DNA of 64,000 nt, taken from the NCBI GenBank assembly GCA_029851415.1, contig CM056743.1:126386305-126450304 (forward strand), given 5' to 3'. The notes beneath the pieces were generated by a model, which was not told where the DNA came from, did no database searches, and saw only the letters and a program-made list of their open reading frames with translations. A program made the position numbers and the translations under genes. Source of the DNA: Eretmocerus hayati. Taxonomy: Eukaryota; Arthropoda; Insecta; Hymenoptera; Aphelinidae. Each line of letters opens with the position of its first letter. Position 1 is the first letter of the stretch. This document shows, piece after piece, positions 42,036-53,706 of this stretch.

Positions 42036-45000
42036 GGAATGTCACTCTAACCGAAATCGGATCTAGACATTCTGTGGATGCAAATCATGGCGTTAGACTC
42101 GGCGTTAGATCACCTATCGGGAATGATGAAAACTGCAAGGATAGAAGGTGGGTATAAGACAGGGCATAATCTCTCTCACACAGCTGGTACATACATAGGC
42201 CCTTCGCGCTGTGACAGAACTTTCCTGTTCGCAACCATGGTATTCAAACGATAATGTGGTATATATCTTGTGGATAGTTGATAGTTTTGTTTCAACGATA
42301 TCAATGGGGATTTTACACACTGCGTTTTCTGTCATTTCAAGTTTCAATTTAATCCATTCGACGCATCGAATGGGTCTTGTCAGATCCATGACGTATATTC
42401 CAATGTTGTAGACCTCGTGTCATAACCCAAACTAATCACTTTTAACGATAGGAGGGTACAACAAACCCCCTCCAACTAACTTCCCAATAAGAATATAATT
42501 GAACGCTTTTTTGAAATTTTGCAAGAGCGTAATCTCTTTCATTTTCTAAATGATTGATCGTAAGCAGGTAAACTTTGGCCACTAAAAACTATCCAGACCT
42601 AAAGTTCGAGCTTCCCTCAAAGGTGTCCCACGAGCACAATTCGCCTCCGCTCGCGATTTCAACAGGAGCTGATCCAGACTGATCTGCTGAAAGTACCTAT
42701 GGGACCTGTAGGACCCAACCAGTTCTCAAGGGTTGCGAAAATTGGTAAATGAAAATTCGAAAAGAGATGATGGAAAGAGTTCTATGAATAATTAGAGCTC
42801 TGTCTAATGGTCTTCCCGACGAATATATTATATTCAAGAAACAGATGTGCTCCAGAGAGTGAGAGTGAGAGAAGGTAATGTTGACGTAATGTCAAGGAAA
42901 TTGTTTCTTGTGGTCTAGTATCTGTAGCGTGTGGTATTGACACTGTTACTAGTATAGACTGAGTGTGAAAGTATTTAAATTTTATTTCGTCTTTTGAGTA
43001 CCCTAAGAACCTTGTGGGTCTTGCAGGAGCCATCGTGAAAAATGGTGTTCTCGGGAATTCTAAGCAATTCTATGGTGGTTGCGCCTGGTCAAAGCCTTAA
43101 CAAGAGTGAATTACCTCAAAAGAAAGAACATTTATTTGTTTAATATGGTTCCGGTTTGAATGGCTTAAGGGGGTTCAATAGCGACTCGCGAGTCAAGGTC
43201 GGAGGCCCCTCAATCGATAAATTGTATCAGTCCCAGCTTCCTGTCCGGAAGAATCAGTAAGTATCGAACCCCCTCAATTGGATGCAAGTGAGGTCCATCA
43301 GTTCCATAAGTACAATATGGAAGGTCAGAGAATATGTGACACGGACATTGATAAAACTGAAGCTGATACAATGAAGTAAATGTTGAAAACGCCTCGGGCG
43401 ATTTCAGAGTCTGTGCAACAAGTGCGAAAAGAAGGATGCATTTACTGTGTTCGTATATACAAACGATGCATATGTGCCGCCAAACGGAAGCAAGGAACGC
43501 TTGAGGCAACGGGCTGACGCGATCAAGTGCTCGTGCGTGCTTTTTAAATTCAAGCCAAGCACCACGGTTGATTCGGCGAGTGAAATATGCATTTGAGAGC
43601 CATCAGCCTTGTGTTGTGCAGCATCAAAACTGGCGGCAAAAGTTTTGCGCTTTGCACTGTATGGATATAATGCATATATAGAGTTGGTACAGCGACGAGG
43701 ATGCATGGGTAAAATGCGTATAAATCGCACGCCCGTCGAGAGTAAGAGTGAACACGTCGCGAGAGTTTTACCACAACTTGTTTACCCTATACACTTCCGT
43801 CGTCGTTCTCGTTGTATGACTCTCTCGTTCGCATTTTTATTTCCTCTTCTTTTTGCGCAATCTCTGCCTCTAGCGTTTCCGTTATATGGGTGCGCACGTC
43901 ACAAGGCACTCGACCCGTATTTGAAGTACCATTGTGTGAAACCGCATTTTGCTCCAATTTTATAGTTTGGTACAATGATTCCTCGAATCGATCTGTCCAT
44001 TTATTCGTGCGTGAAAAAACCGAATGAATGGAGGAAATTATTTTTTTCTGCGGAAGTGGTGAGAGTTACAGAATGCTGTTATCAGCGATGATGATGCATG
44101 AAAAAGAATTTCACAATTTATTCCTAAAAAACTCATGCATATGATCGCGGATTCTTTGTTAGGTTCGAATAGAATACAAGGATAGTTGCTTCCCGAATCT
44201 GATCGATGTCCCATGAAGAGGACCGAACCGAATTACGATGTAAACATGATTTCTACTTGTGTAATTTTGGTAGCAATTTCCAACTCCTTTGTGCATTTGT
44301 TAACGAAATTGGAAATTTTCGTTGGGTTTTTAGTGACCCAAGCGTTTTGCAAGTGTGAAGCAAGTGACGACGGGTGCACCGAGAACGTGTTTGAAAAAGG
44401 AAATCCGAGAACACAGTGATTTATCTTCGTGTGCACGAATTCAAGTGATAAATACCGCAACAAGTGTCACTAAAACGACTCAAACAACACCAGCTTCGTT
44501 TTTTTGCACGTCCATCCCAGACTTGACATCACTCTCAGTATAGCTGGACCATACATTTTGCGAAGGCATTCCAGGTGAAGAATGGGCGTTTAAAAGAGGC
44601 TCAAACAGAAGTTTTACGACTTAATCATATACTCTTGAGCATTTTTAATAACTATGTGACGAGCTATGTGAACATACACTGAGAAAATCTTTGGGAAATA
44701 TTGCAACCAATTTTTTGCGGTTCTAACTACAACCACTGGCTGCATACCGAATTCAGCCTGAATATGACTTCCAAGCGGTAGCTGATGAATTTGGTAGTTA
44801 ATCAACTAATTTTTTACAGTTTACGTATCGAAGCAATCTGCTTAGATTGACCGATCGCTCAAGCAAAGACAAATGTAATATTCAAAATCAAAGTGGACTT
44901 GGTCTTATAATTTTGAAATGTGCAAAATGTTAAACCAAGAATTCCCCAAGTTCTGGCGGATTTGAAGTTATCTTATGCCAAAGATCGTATCCTGTAACGT

Positions 45001-46764
45001 TCTTCCACTTGAGAAATAAATCCGAGATGGCTTCCATTCGTGGGCCGCATGATTGCGGGGACCGTCGAATGAGTGAGTCTTAAAAGTGGACTTGGCACAT
45101 TTTGATTTGAACCGCATAAAAGGTGCTATTGAGGTATCTCACCAGTGCAATTTGGCACTTCTAGAGCCTGCATATTCAGATCGAGATCGTCGTTGACTTC
45201 TTGAAATCTGAGCCATCACAATATCCTCATCGTATTCGTTGCCATATTTCATTTTGAAACCAGAAATTATACCTAACTTTTGAATTGAGTTGCAACAGAT
45301 GCAGCAAAGTATTCCAAACTGAGAGTACTTAACGTGTTGACGTACAACTCAGGAACCACGCACGGATCAACGAAAGTGTCAAGGACCCTGTGATATCTGA
45401 AATATTCTGGTTATACCTTATTTCACCCTAAAGTCTTGGATGCGACAACCACACAATCAACACTTATTCAATTGAGTATTCTATATGGTGCATGTCTGGA
45501 GTCAGGCGCTATCTGGCCTGAAGTCAACCGATACTCTCCTAGAAAATTAAAGAGATAAGAGTTGCGGTAATCCAATTTGGTTTGGAGAGGTAAATTCGAT
45601 GAACTCTCGCGGAGAGGGAAGTCCTCCGACAGAATAATCAGTAATAGGATGGAAAAGGTATACTTTTCGTACCTTCAGGATTGAATCTGGTTCGGGAAGT
45701 CATTATCACAATCTCCAAGAGCCAAGAAATCCTCTCTAATGGATAAGAATTGCGAATGTTTCAGTCCAATCTTAGGTGGCCCCATGATGCAATTTGGCCC
45801 CACGTTGGGCGCCAACATACAGTTGTAACCTCCCAATTCTGCTGACACGACAATTGTCAACGTCAAAGAACTCTGTTCCGTCACTTCATGCGAGTACCAA
45901 ACATTCATAATATCATCATCACCTATCTCAAGAAGAAAGTCGGTAACAAAAAGTGGAAAAGATGCAGTCAGCCATTTCTGTATATCAAGATTGCGAAGAG
46001 GCGCGAGAGGCACGTATTCAGGAGCTCGCAAAAAAGCTGTTTATTGCCAAAAAAAAGTCAAGCTGAATGGATACGTGATGCGAGCGGTAACGATTTGTTG
46101 TGACGGGGAAATGGAGGAATTAGAGAATGAGATGAATGACTGGATCATCAAGCTATGCTGTGATATAGTATGTCAAAGCTCGCTTAAGCGACTTGAATGC
46201 CAAGCCAAGTGACATAATCGTCTCCGTGAATGGGTATACCGTATTAAGAGATCCTATGCGCGTAAAACACGTGCGGGACGTGCGTCAGTCGTTCAAAACG
46301 ACTGCATCATTACGGGCTTAGCTCGTTTTGTGGATCGTTTGTTGAATGGCTTGCTCTCACGACTCATCACTTCACACGAATGCAATTTTACTCGCACAGC
46401 TGATTGAGTCGTTGCCAATGGCTGACAGCTCGTTTCGGACTAGTGGTGCGGAGATTTTGCTAATAGCTTTTTTCCACCTGTTGGACTGTACATGAAAGAT
46501 GAATCTTTATCATCTATATCTCTGATGTTTATCTTCTTGAGAATAGTAGTAGCAATCGAATATGACGCAGTATTCAATTGTCCGAGTAGTAAAAATGTTT
46601 CATTCGCCGTTTCTGATGAAGTTTAAGATCTGGTATTGTTGGATTGTGAATATCTAATGAATGTGTCTGAAATAAATCAATGGAATCCACTTTTGTACAG
46701 CATTATGTGATTTTCAAATACGAAATGATTGGTTGAACTGTTCCAGGAGTATGAGACAAAATGG
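42036..46764. other. Unannotated DNA
   Basis: No supported gene. A possible 115-bp mini-element with AAGGGGGTTCRATA ends lies at about 43165-43278. Frames at 43404-43965 overlap on both strands and show no domain. Confidence 0.35.
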
Positions 46765-46794
46765 GACGAGTTCGCTCAAACCTCTTAAACTGTT

Positions 46795-47482
46795 TGTATG
46801 ACTAATAAGGAGAGCATCAGTTCTGCGGAACACGGATCTTGATGAAACTCTACGGATCTTCTTGTTTTGGTGAAAAATGACGGTATCTCCAAGGGTTAAG
46901 TTCAATGAGCCTCCTATCCCAAGATACAGCTGTGGAGATTAACATTGTCCTTATAGGCCCATGTTAAAAAGTCGGTATACAATCTGTTACAGAAGGTGTG
47001 TACATAGTGTAACCGGGGGGTTGCAAAAAATTGTAAATTTTATTCGTGCATTTCAAATTTTTTGTAAACCCTCGTGGTTTTTGTCACTCTTACGCAAAGT
47101 ATGGCATTTCAGTGTAACGCTAGACGTGTAATGGTTAGTCACCTTCTACTGTACAGTTTCGCGTACGGGAGGCTGGACCTCGCGCGCGCGAGAATCCTTA
47201 TCCGGCAGCGCGCTGATTCGCGCTGCCGGATAAAATTTGAAATGCACGAATAAAATTTACAATTTTTTTGCTACACCCCGGTTACAGTATGTACACACCT
47301 TCTGTAACAGATTGTATAGATGTGCTTACGATGCTGATCTCCATAGATGTATCTCGGAATAGAAGGCCCATGGGATGAAACCCTTGGAGACACCTTCATT
47401 TTTCACCAAAACAGGATGATTCCCAGAGTTTCGTCAAGATTCGTGTTCAGCAGACCTGATGCTCTCCTTATAAGCCTTACAT
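46795..47482. mobile_element. Hairpin MITE B (shared-core family) with nested inner hairpin
   Basis: The left arm reads AAGGAGAGCATCAG ... TGTTTTGGTGAAAAATGA ... CTGTTACAGAAGGTGTGTAC. The right arm is its inverse, ending CTGATGCTCTCCTTATAAG. The core ATTGTCCTTATAGGCCCATG (46943) is in the left arm only. Embedded in the centre is a second hairpin (next entry). Confidence 0.75.
47012..47284. mobile_element. Inner hairpin element nested in MITE B
   Basis: Ends TAACCGGGGNGTNGCAAAAA are mirrored, followed by TTGTAAATTTTATTCGTGCA. The loop holds a GC-rich hairpin on ATCCGGCAGCGCG (47200-47230). It interrupts the outer palindrome at a symmetric point. Confidence 0.7.
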
Positions 47483-47484
47483 GG

Positions 47485-50400
47485 AAATAACGACGACGAA
47501 AATTTCAAAGATTGAGAGAAAATTGTTTGAGTATCGTCGCTCTTTCAACAACTAGATATGTAAGTAAAAGTTTAAGAAGGTGAAAAATCAAGTACCAGAC
47601 TGAATCCAACATTCAAAATCAATCCATTTGATTCGATATTCATTTAGGAACACGACGATCCATATTCCCTGCTATGGCATTGCTGAAAAAAAAGATCATG
47701 AAAATCTTAAATAATTAAGAAGCGTGTGGGGTACCGTGTTGATCATCACTGCGGCTTCCTGGCAGAAGCAACAAATGTATCAGAAGTAGACCCATAAAAC
47801 TTTATCCACGAAATTCGTCTCGACCGATAACCGAACCAGACTCATATTTTATCTGATGCCAACTATTATTTGTTTTGACACAGTCAGTTATTAACCGCTT
47901 GAAGATTGTGAGATTTTGTTCGTATACACATATTGAGAAAGAAAGAGAAACATGAAAAGGCGAGAGTTGATATATCAAAAAAAAGAGATTTGATCGTTTT
48001 CTCATGTAATGCATGATGCTTGCACGAGACTGATCGAACGAGACAGTTTGGCGCCGAAAGGTTAATGGAGCGAGTCTCTCATCGATATGAGAGTTTATAT
48101 AGGGAATTACATCGTAAAAAGAGATATATAACCGTATTTCAGCGGATAAAATCGACGTATATTTACGACAAGCCAAGTCATTCAACGCACGAGCGATGCC
48201 GTGAATGAGTAAACTCATTCAGAAATTATGAATGAGCGTGTATAATATAACCCGCGTGGCCGTCGCTTATGATAATTAAGATCAATAAGCCTATATCAAC
48301 GAGGCACATCGACGAGAGTACTACACGAGAATGCGATTATGTCAAATTGAGTGAGAAAGAGAGAGAGAGGTATATAAGGCCGTAATCGACAAAATGACGC
48401 TTATTTTTAAACCGGCGCCTGTTACGTGGTACGCTCATTATTACACTGTTCAACGCAAAGTCAATTCGTTTTCATTTATGACCGTGGGAGAAACGATAAA
48501 TCAAGATCAAAGTCGCGCACTCGAGCGGTAATCAAGAGCTTGTTGTTATTATATACTCTCGTTCCTCAAGTTTTTCTCTGTTTTTCTTGTAATACGCCCC
48601 GTATGCAGTCCATAGAAGTTTATCGTTCAATCATAGTATGCGTGAGTGTTTCATTATACTTTGAAGTACTTTTGAGTGCGCACTTGCTATCCTATGTACC
48701 GATAAAATGACAGTTTGATGTTAATGTCAGTATCTTGTTAAATTAATCATGTTTATAGCGGATAGTGGTGGTTGAAATAATTTTCACTCGGACACATTTT
48801 GTAAGTGAAGAAACAACAAACTAATTTATTGCCTATAGCTACATGCTAAATGGCGAGGTGATGCGGACGAGCGATGGACGGGAAATGGCGAGAGACGCGA
48901 AAGGCGACAAATGCGACGTCGAGAAGCTTGAGCACGACGCAAAATGGTGGTAGCGCGCCGAAATTCAAATAGTATAAGATAGATAGATGTGAAACTGAAC
49001 AAATCATTATCCAAAGTTGAGCGATAAACTATAATAAATTGGAAAATAATTGTCTGCACAATGAACTCTTAAAAGTAGTAGTGCAAGAGTTGATCCTCAG
49101 TGAAAATGACAACGAGGATAATAATCAATGAGTATAGACAGAATAGTTGAGACGCTCGATGCGATCGGAAATCAAATACCAGAGTCAGATTCATATTGCA
49201 CTCCGGATCGTGAACGACAATAACTAATATCAAGCACCGCATCAAAACCATTTGTCTGCTGTTATCTACTTGAGGGCCAAACAATCTTCCAAGAGACAGT
49301 CTCGATAATAGAATGTCAATTCGTCTCGGAGCTCGAGGTGAAATATCAAATCGATCTTACATTGGAGGCGAAGTTCACCTTCAAAAAAACTGTTTTCTCT
49401 ATACCAATAGAGTCACAAAAATTCTCCAAGAGATTCGCAGTGTGATACAAAACTACACGGTTGTGGCCTTGATCCAAAAAACATAAACACTCGTGGTCCA
49501 TCAAATATCAGACCGAACCAAATGTACCAATGCCACGCGACCACATCACAGACACACTAAATCCCATCGACAATTCTGATGACCCGAGATCGTGCGTACT
49601 CACCTGTTCATGAATCGGCCCATTCGTAGAGATCCGTTAAATCTGTAACACGCGATATGACACGCCTCGTGCTTCTATGATTCTGTTATATACCTACCAC
49701 ATCGTACCGTATATGGATGCACAACCGCACTATATACTAGGTTCACGGAATGTCACTCGCTTGCATTCATATGCATCGTAAAATGTGGTATATGACGCAT
49801 ACATAGGGTTTGGAATAATAAACGTTTCTACGCTATCTGATATACCCAGTAATTGTTGCGCGTTCAATGACCGATTACGCGAGCGGATATATAATGACTT
49901 ACACTTGGTACGGCCTTGCCAAGTATGCGAGCAGGCATCTCTCGTTTAAAAGCTAAAACAGCTGGTGCATTGTTAATTGACGAGAAGTGCACACGAGTCA
50001 AGAATTTTATCAGTCAGTGCGATGACATGCTCGTGGTAATTGATCGGCTCAACGCCAAGACTATGGCTGGCGATGATTCGCGCAAACCAACTAACTTTGT
50101 TAATGTTTGAGGTGAATGATTTATTCTCTGAAGGTGGTTGCCTCAAGATTTATCAATGGTTGATATTATTTAGTGTCGATACAAAGAACAGTATAACTAA
50201 GAAATTGATCTTATCTTTACCTTTTGTTGTACTCATCCCTATTCAATTAATGGTAATGATATACTTCAGAAATCATTCCTGCTGATTACAGAACAAGAGT
50301 ACAGATGCAATTCAATCTCATCAACTCCAAGAATGCAAGGTGTTTTATGCCCAAAATCAAAGCTCAGGCAAAGGATTGATCTTACCAAGAGTCCATCAAT

Positions 50401-51028
50401 CAAGGATATCAAACTAATCAAGCCACCCCACTCGCTTCAATTTACGGCACATGAATGAGAGTTAACTAATTCTCTTTTCCTTCTTTCGCTTTTTCCCTCA
50501 CACTACATCACTTTCTCTTTCTGTCATCAAATGAGCTAACCGCTATTAAGTGACACTTCTTCACCAACACATTGATAATGACCATCGCACGCTCTTCAAT
50601 TTTCACGCGACGAAAGTGGTTTGCCGCACGAATCAGCATGATGCAGAGGCAACAGCAGAAAAAGCGGTGGCAATCCTCGATTATATAACTTCACTCTCCG
50701 ACTTTATTAGTCATTTGTGGAAACGATTATCGGATATCATTATTCAATCATTCCCGCCTATTCACTTTGGCCGCATGCGTTTACTTTCCCTGACAGAAGT
50801 ACACGGTCACGCTAATTCCGACTCGTCATGTGGCTCCTTACTTGGATACTACTAGCCCTCAATTCGAAGGGAAAGTTGTATTCCCTGAGAGAAGCCCTTG
50901 GATAGCCGTAAAATTGTAGGCTGATTCTGAAAGTTCCACCAGCTTGGCTGGCACCCCTTCAAGATTTTGCGATTCTCCATCAAAAATTTCTCGGCCGGGG
51001 GAAACTGGATACTAGTGATCCAGAACTC
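47485..51028. other. Unannotated DNA
   Basis: No supported gene. A (GA)n tract followed by TATATAAGG at 48357-48380 resembles a GAGA-TATA promoter, but no transcript or ORF below it supports the call. Confidence 0.35.
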
Positions 51029-51262
51029 TTACACTGGTATTCATAGTCGTTATAAACCCAGAATTAAGAATTAATCCGCGGGTTAGGCGCTGTCATCGGC
51101 GTGGCAGAAGAATAAACCATAGACTGCTCATTTACCTCACGTTGTCCCAGTGCTACAGAACATCACAAAATTGAATTCAGTTTTTGCCCACGCCGATTAC
51201 AGCGCCTAACCCACGGATGAATCCTTAACACTAGGACTATAACCACTATGAATACCAGTGTT
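51029..51262. mobile_element. Hairpin MITE, about 230 bp
   Basis: ACACTGGTATTCATAGT at the left mirrors ACTATGAATACCAGTGT at the right. Inner arm words are GGGTTAGGCGCTGT and CGGCGTGG. A TTA/TAA pair sits at the ends. Confidence 0.7.
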
Positions 51263-52065
51263 AATGGTACTCGTGATCGAGTACTCGGGATGATCCTCGT
51301 GATCCAGTACCTGAGGTGATACTTTTATCCATTACTTGATGCGATACTCGTAATCCAGCACTTGAGATGATACTCGTGATCTAGAACTTCAAGTAACACA
51401 TATTATGTAGTACTCGAGGTGATACTCGTGGTTCAGTATTTGAAGTGAAACTCGGGATCCAGTACTCAAGGTTCTACTCACAATCCAAAACTCGAGGTAA
51501 TACTCGGGAATCAATGCTTGAACTGAAACTCGTGATCTGGAATTCAAGATTATATTTGCGACTCGGTACTCCGATTGATACCCGTAATCCAGTATTCAAG
51601 TGAAACTCGTGATTCAGAAACCAAGGTGATATCCGTGATCGAGTACACGAAGTGATCCTCTTGATCCAGTATCTGAGTTGATACCCGTGATCCAGCACTC
51701 GAGGTGATAGTCGTGGACCGGCACATGACGCGATACTCGTGATCCAGTTTTCGAGGTTATGCTTATGATCCAGAGCTCGATGTGATACTTATGATGGAGT
51801 ATTCTAGGCGACTCGTGATCCAGTACTAGCAACGATAGTCATGATCATGCATTTGCGTTGACTTTCGTAAACCAGCACTCGAGGTGATACTCGCGATGAG
51901 ATATTTGAGGTGTCACTCGTGATCCAGAAACCAAGGTGATACTCATATGATTCAGAACTCATCATGATACTCGTAATCGAGTACTCGAGGTAATCCTTAT
52001 GACCCAGTATTAGAGGCAATACTCTCATCCTTTACTTGACGTGATACTTGTGATCCAGAACTTAC
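51263..52065. repeat. Minisatellite, about 30-bp unit, about 27 copies
   Basis: The unit is roughly GATACTCGTGATCCAGTACT followed by CGAGGT, repeated with many substitutions. It starts immediately after the hairpin MITE, whose right end is followed by the first GTACTCGTGATC unit. Units are contiguous, with no unique spacers. Confidence 0.9.
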
Positions 52066-52744
52066 CGCGGTATATTCCTTGTGAGACCTGCTCGAAACGC
52101 GGCCCAATAGGTTTTAGAAATCAGTAATAATAACACAGAGTTGTTATCCCAGTTCCATGTGGAAAAACTGAATGGTATACGCGTGAGAGTAAATACAATC
52201 GAGAGTTTGAGAACCGCGGTTCCGAGACAAGTCATCGTCTATTGAGTGATATTTGCGGCCCAGGCCGACGACGAATACCACATTCCAAAATCATTCCACA
52301 AGGTGCTCGGGAAGCGAGGGAATATCCATTCAAAAATGTCACCAAAATTGGCGTACGTAGTCATCTTCTACCACTCCATACGAGTAAAATCCCGTTGGGA
52401 TTAGACCTGGAGCTGCTCACTTTCTGGAATGTGCTGGAAAAGGGTATTTTCAGATTGATCACCTGCGGATCGTTACCTAGCCGATTTGCACATCCGGAGC
52501 GTCCCCTTCAGATTCAGCATAACTTCTACGTTTTTCTGAGTATTTCTACGCAGCTCGGTTTATTTGAAAGTTGATGGCATAATGTACAAAGTAAGATGAA
52601 GAGGTTCTGATTTTATCCACCTCAAACCAAATACCAGTGAGAACAGTGTTACTACTAAAAATTTCAAGCAAATTTGTAGTTTTAACTGTACCGTCTGGGA
52701 GGCATCCGGTTCATAGATTCCTTGGTTCTTGGAGTTCGTCAACT

Positions 52745-53065
52745 CAACTCACAAGGGGAGGACCAGACCTCTGGATCACCAATCCTTCCCAAAATTTTTT
52801 TACAGTTTTGTGTCACCTACAAAATGAAGAATCCAGGGTAACTCCGTCAAATGGGCCTCCTGTTCAGAGCTAAAAGCAAAAATGTTAGCGATGCCAGTAT
52901 ATATATATCACTTTTTAACATGGGCCTATATGGGCAATGTTAATGTCATGGGCTGTAACTTTGAACAGGAGGCCTATTTGATGGACTTACTCTGGATTCT
53001 TCATATTCTAGGTGATACAAAACTGTAAAAAAATTTCAGAGGTCTGGTCCCCCCTTGTCAGTTTA
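52745..53065. mobile_element. Hairpin MITE C (shared-core family)
   Basis: The right terminus in reverse complement is CTGACAAGGGGGGACCAGAC; the left is CTCACAAGGGGAGGACCAGA. Arms share TTTTTTTACAGTTTTGT and GGCCTCCTGTTC. The core is AACATTGCCCATATAGGCCC in reverse complement (about 52924-52943), as in A and B. Confidence 0.75.
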
Positions 53066-53114
53066 GTTGAAAGATAACCCGCAAATCTACAATATCAAAA
53101 AGAGAATGTCTCAT

Positions 53115-53235
53115 TTTGTCAATAGGGAACCGAAAGAACGCCTTTCGAACGCGTATCGGCGAAAACACCGATTTGCACGTAATTTTGATTGTATCACCAT
53201 ACTCTCGTCAGCATTCGGTTCCCTATTGACGGAAG
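53115..53235. repeat. Short inverted repeat, GTCAATAGGGAACCGAA ends
   Basis: GTCAATAGGGAACCGAA at the left (53117) is mirrored by TTCGGTTCCCTATTGAC near 53216. A small hairpin inside the foldback, possibly a further MITE. Confidence 0.6.
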
Positions 53236-53706
53236 GAGTTTTGAGTAACCTTTCGAATGAACCGAGCTGAGTTGAGGGACTCCGAGAACCAAAGAATCTA
53301 TGGACTGGATGCCTCCCAGTTGATATAGGGGAGAATACCGATTCACTTGTAATTTTTAATGGTAAGTCTGTTCTCACTGGCATTCGCTATGAGGTGGATA
53401 TAATCAGACCTCCTTGATTTTTTTCTTCTACATTTTGTCATTAACTTTCAAACAAACCGAGCTGCGTGGAAAAATTTGGATAGAAGTTATGCCAAATTTG
53501 AAAGAGATCCTCTGCATGTGCAAATCGGCTAAAAACGATTCGCAAGGTATTACACGAACAATACCATTTTTCACCGCATTTCAAAACCCGAGTAGCTGCA
53601 GGTCTGGTTCCAACGGGATTTTTACTAGTATGAGTTGGTAAAAAATGACTACAAGCGACGATTTCGGTGAAATTCTTGAATGGATATTCCCCCTCTTCCC
53701 GAGCAC

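Larger units (their letters stand above)
52302..53706. mobile_element. 1.4-kb foldback element containing nested hairpins
   Basis: GGTGCTCGGGAAG and GGGAATATCCATTCAA at the left are mirrored at 53680-53706. The arms are about 440 bp each and share words such as ACGTTTTTCTGAGT-like and GGGAGGCATCC segments. Two other inverted repeats lie between the arms (52745-53065 and 53115-53232). Confidence 0.7.

Noticed and set aside
45675..46031. 118-codon minus-strand frame
   Set aside because: No domain, and a competing plus-strand frame covers the same stretch.
48357..48430. GAGA tract plus TATATAAGG as a promoter
   Set aside because: Such words are common in AT-rich insect DNA and no gene below supports it.
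51263..52065. CRISPR-like array
   Set aside because: About 30-bp units are contiguous and diverged, with no unique spacers, in eukaryotic DNA: a minisatellite.
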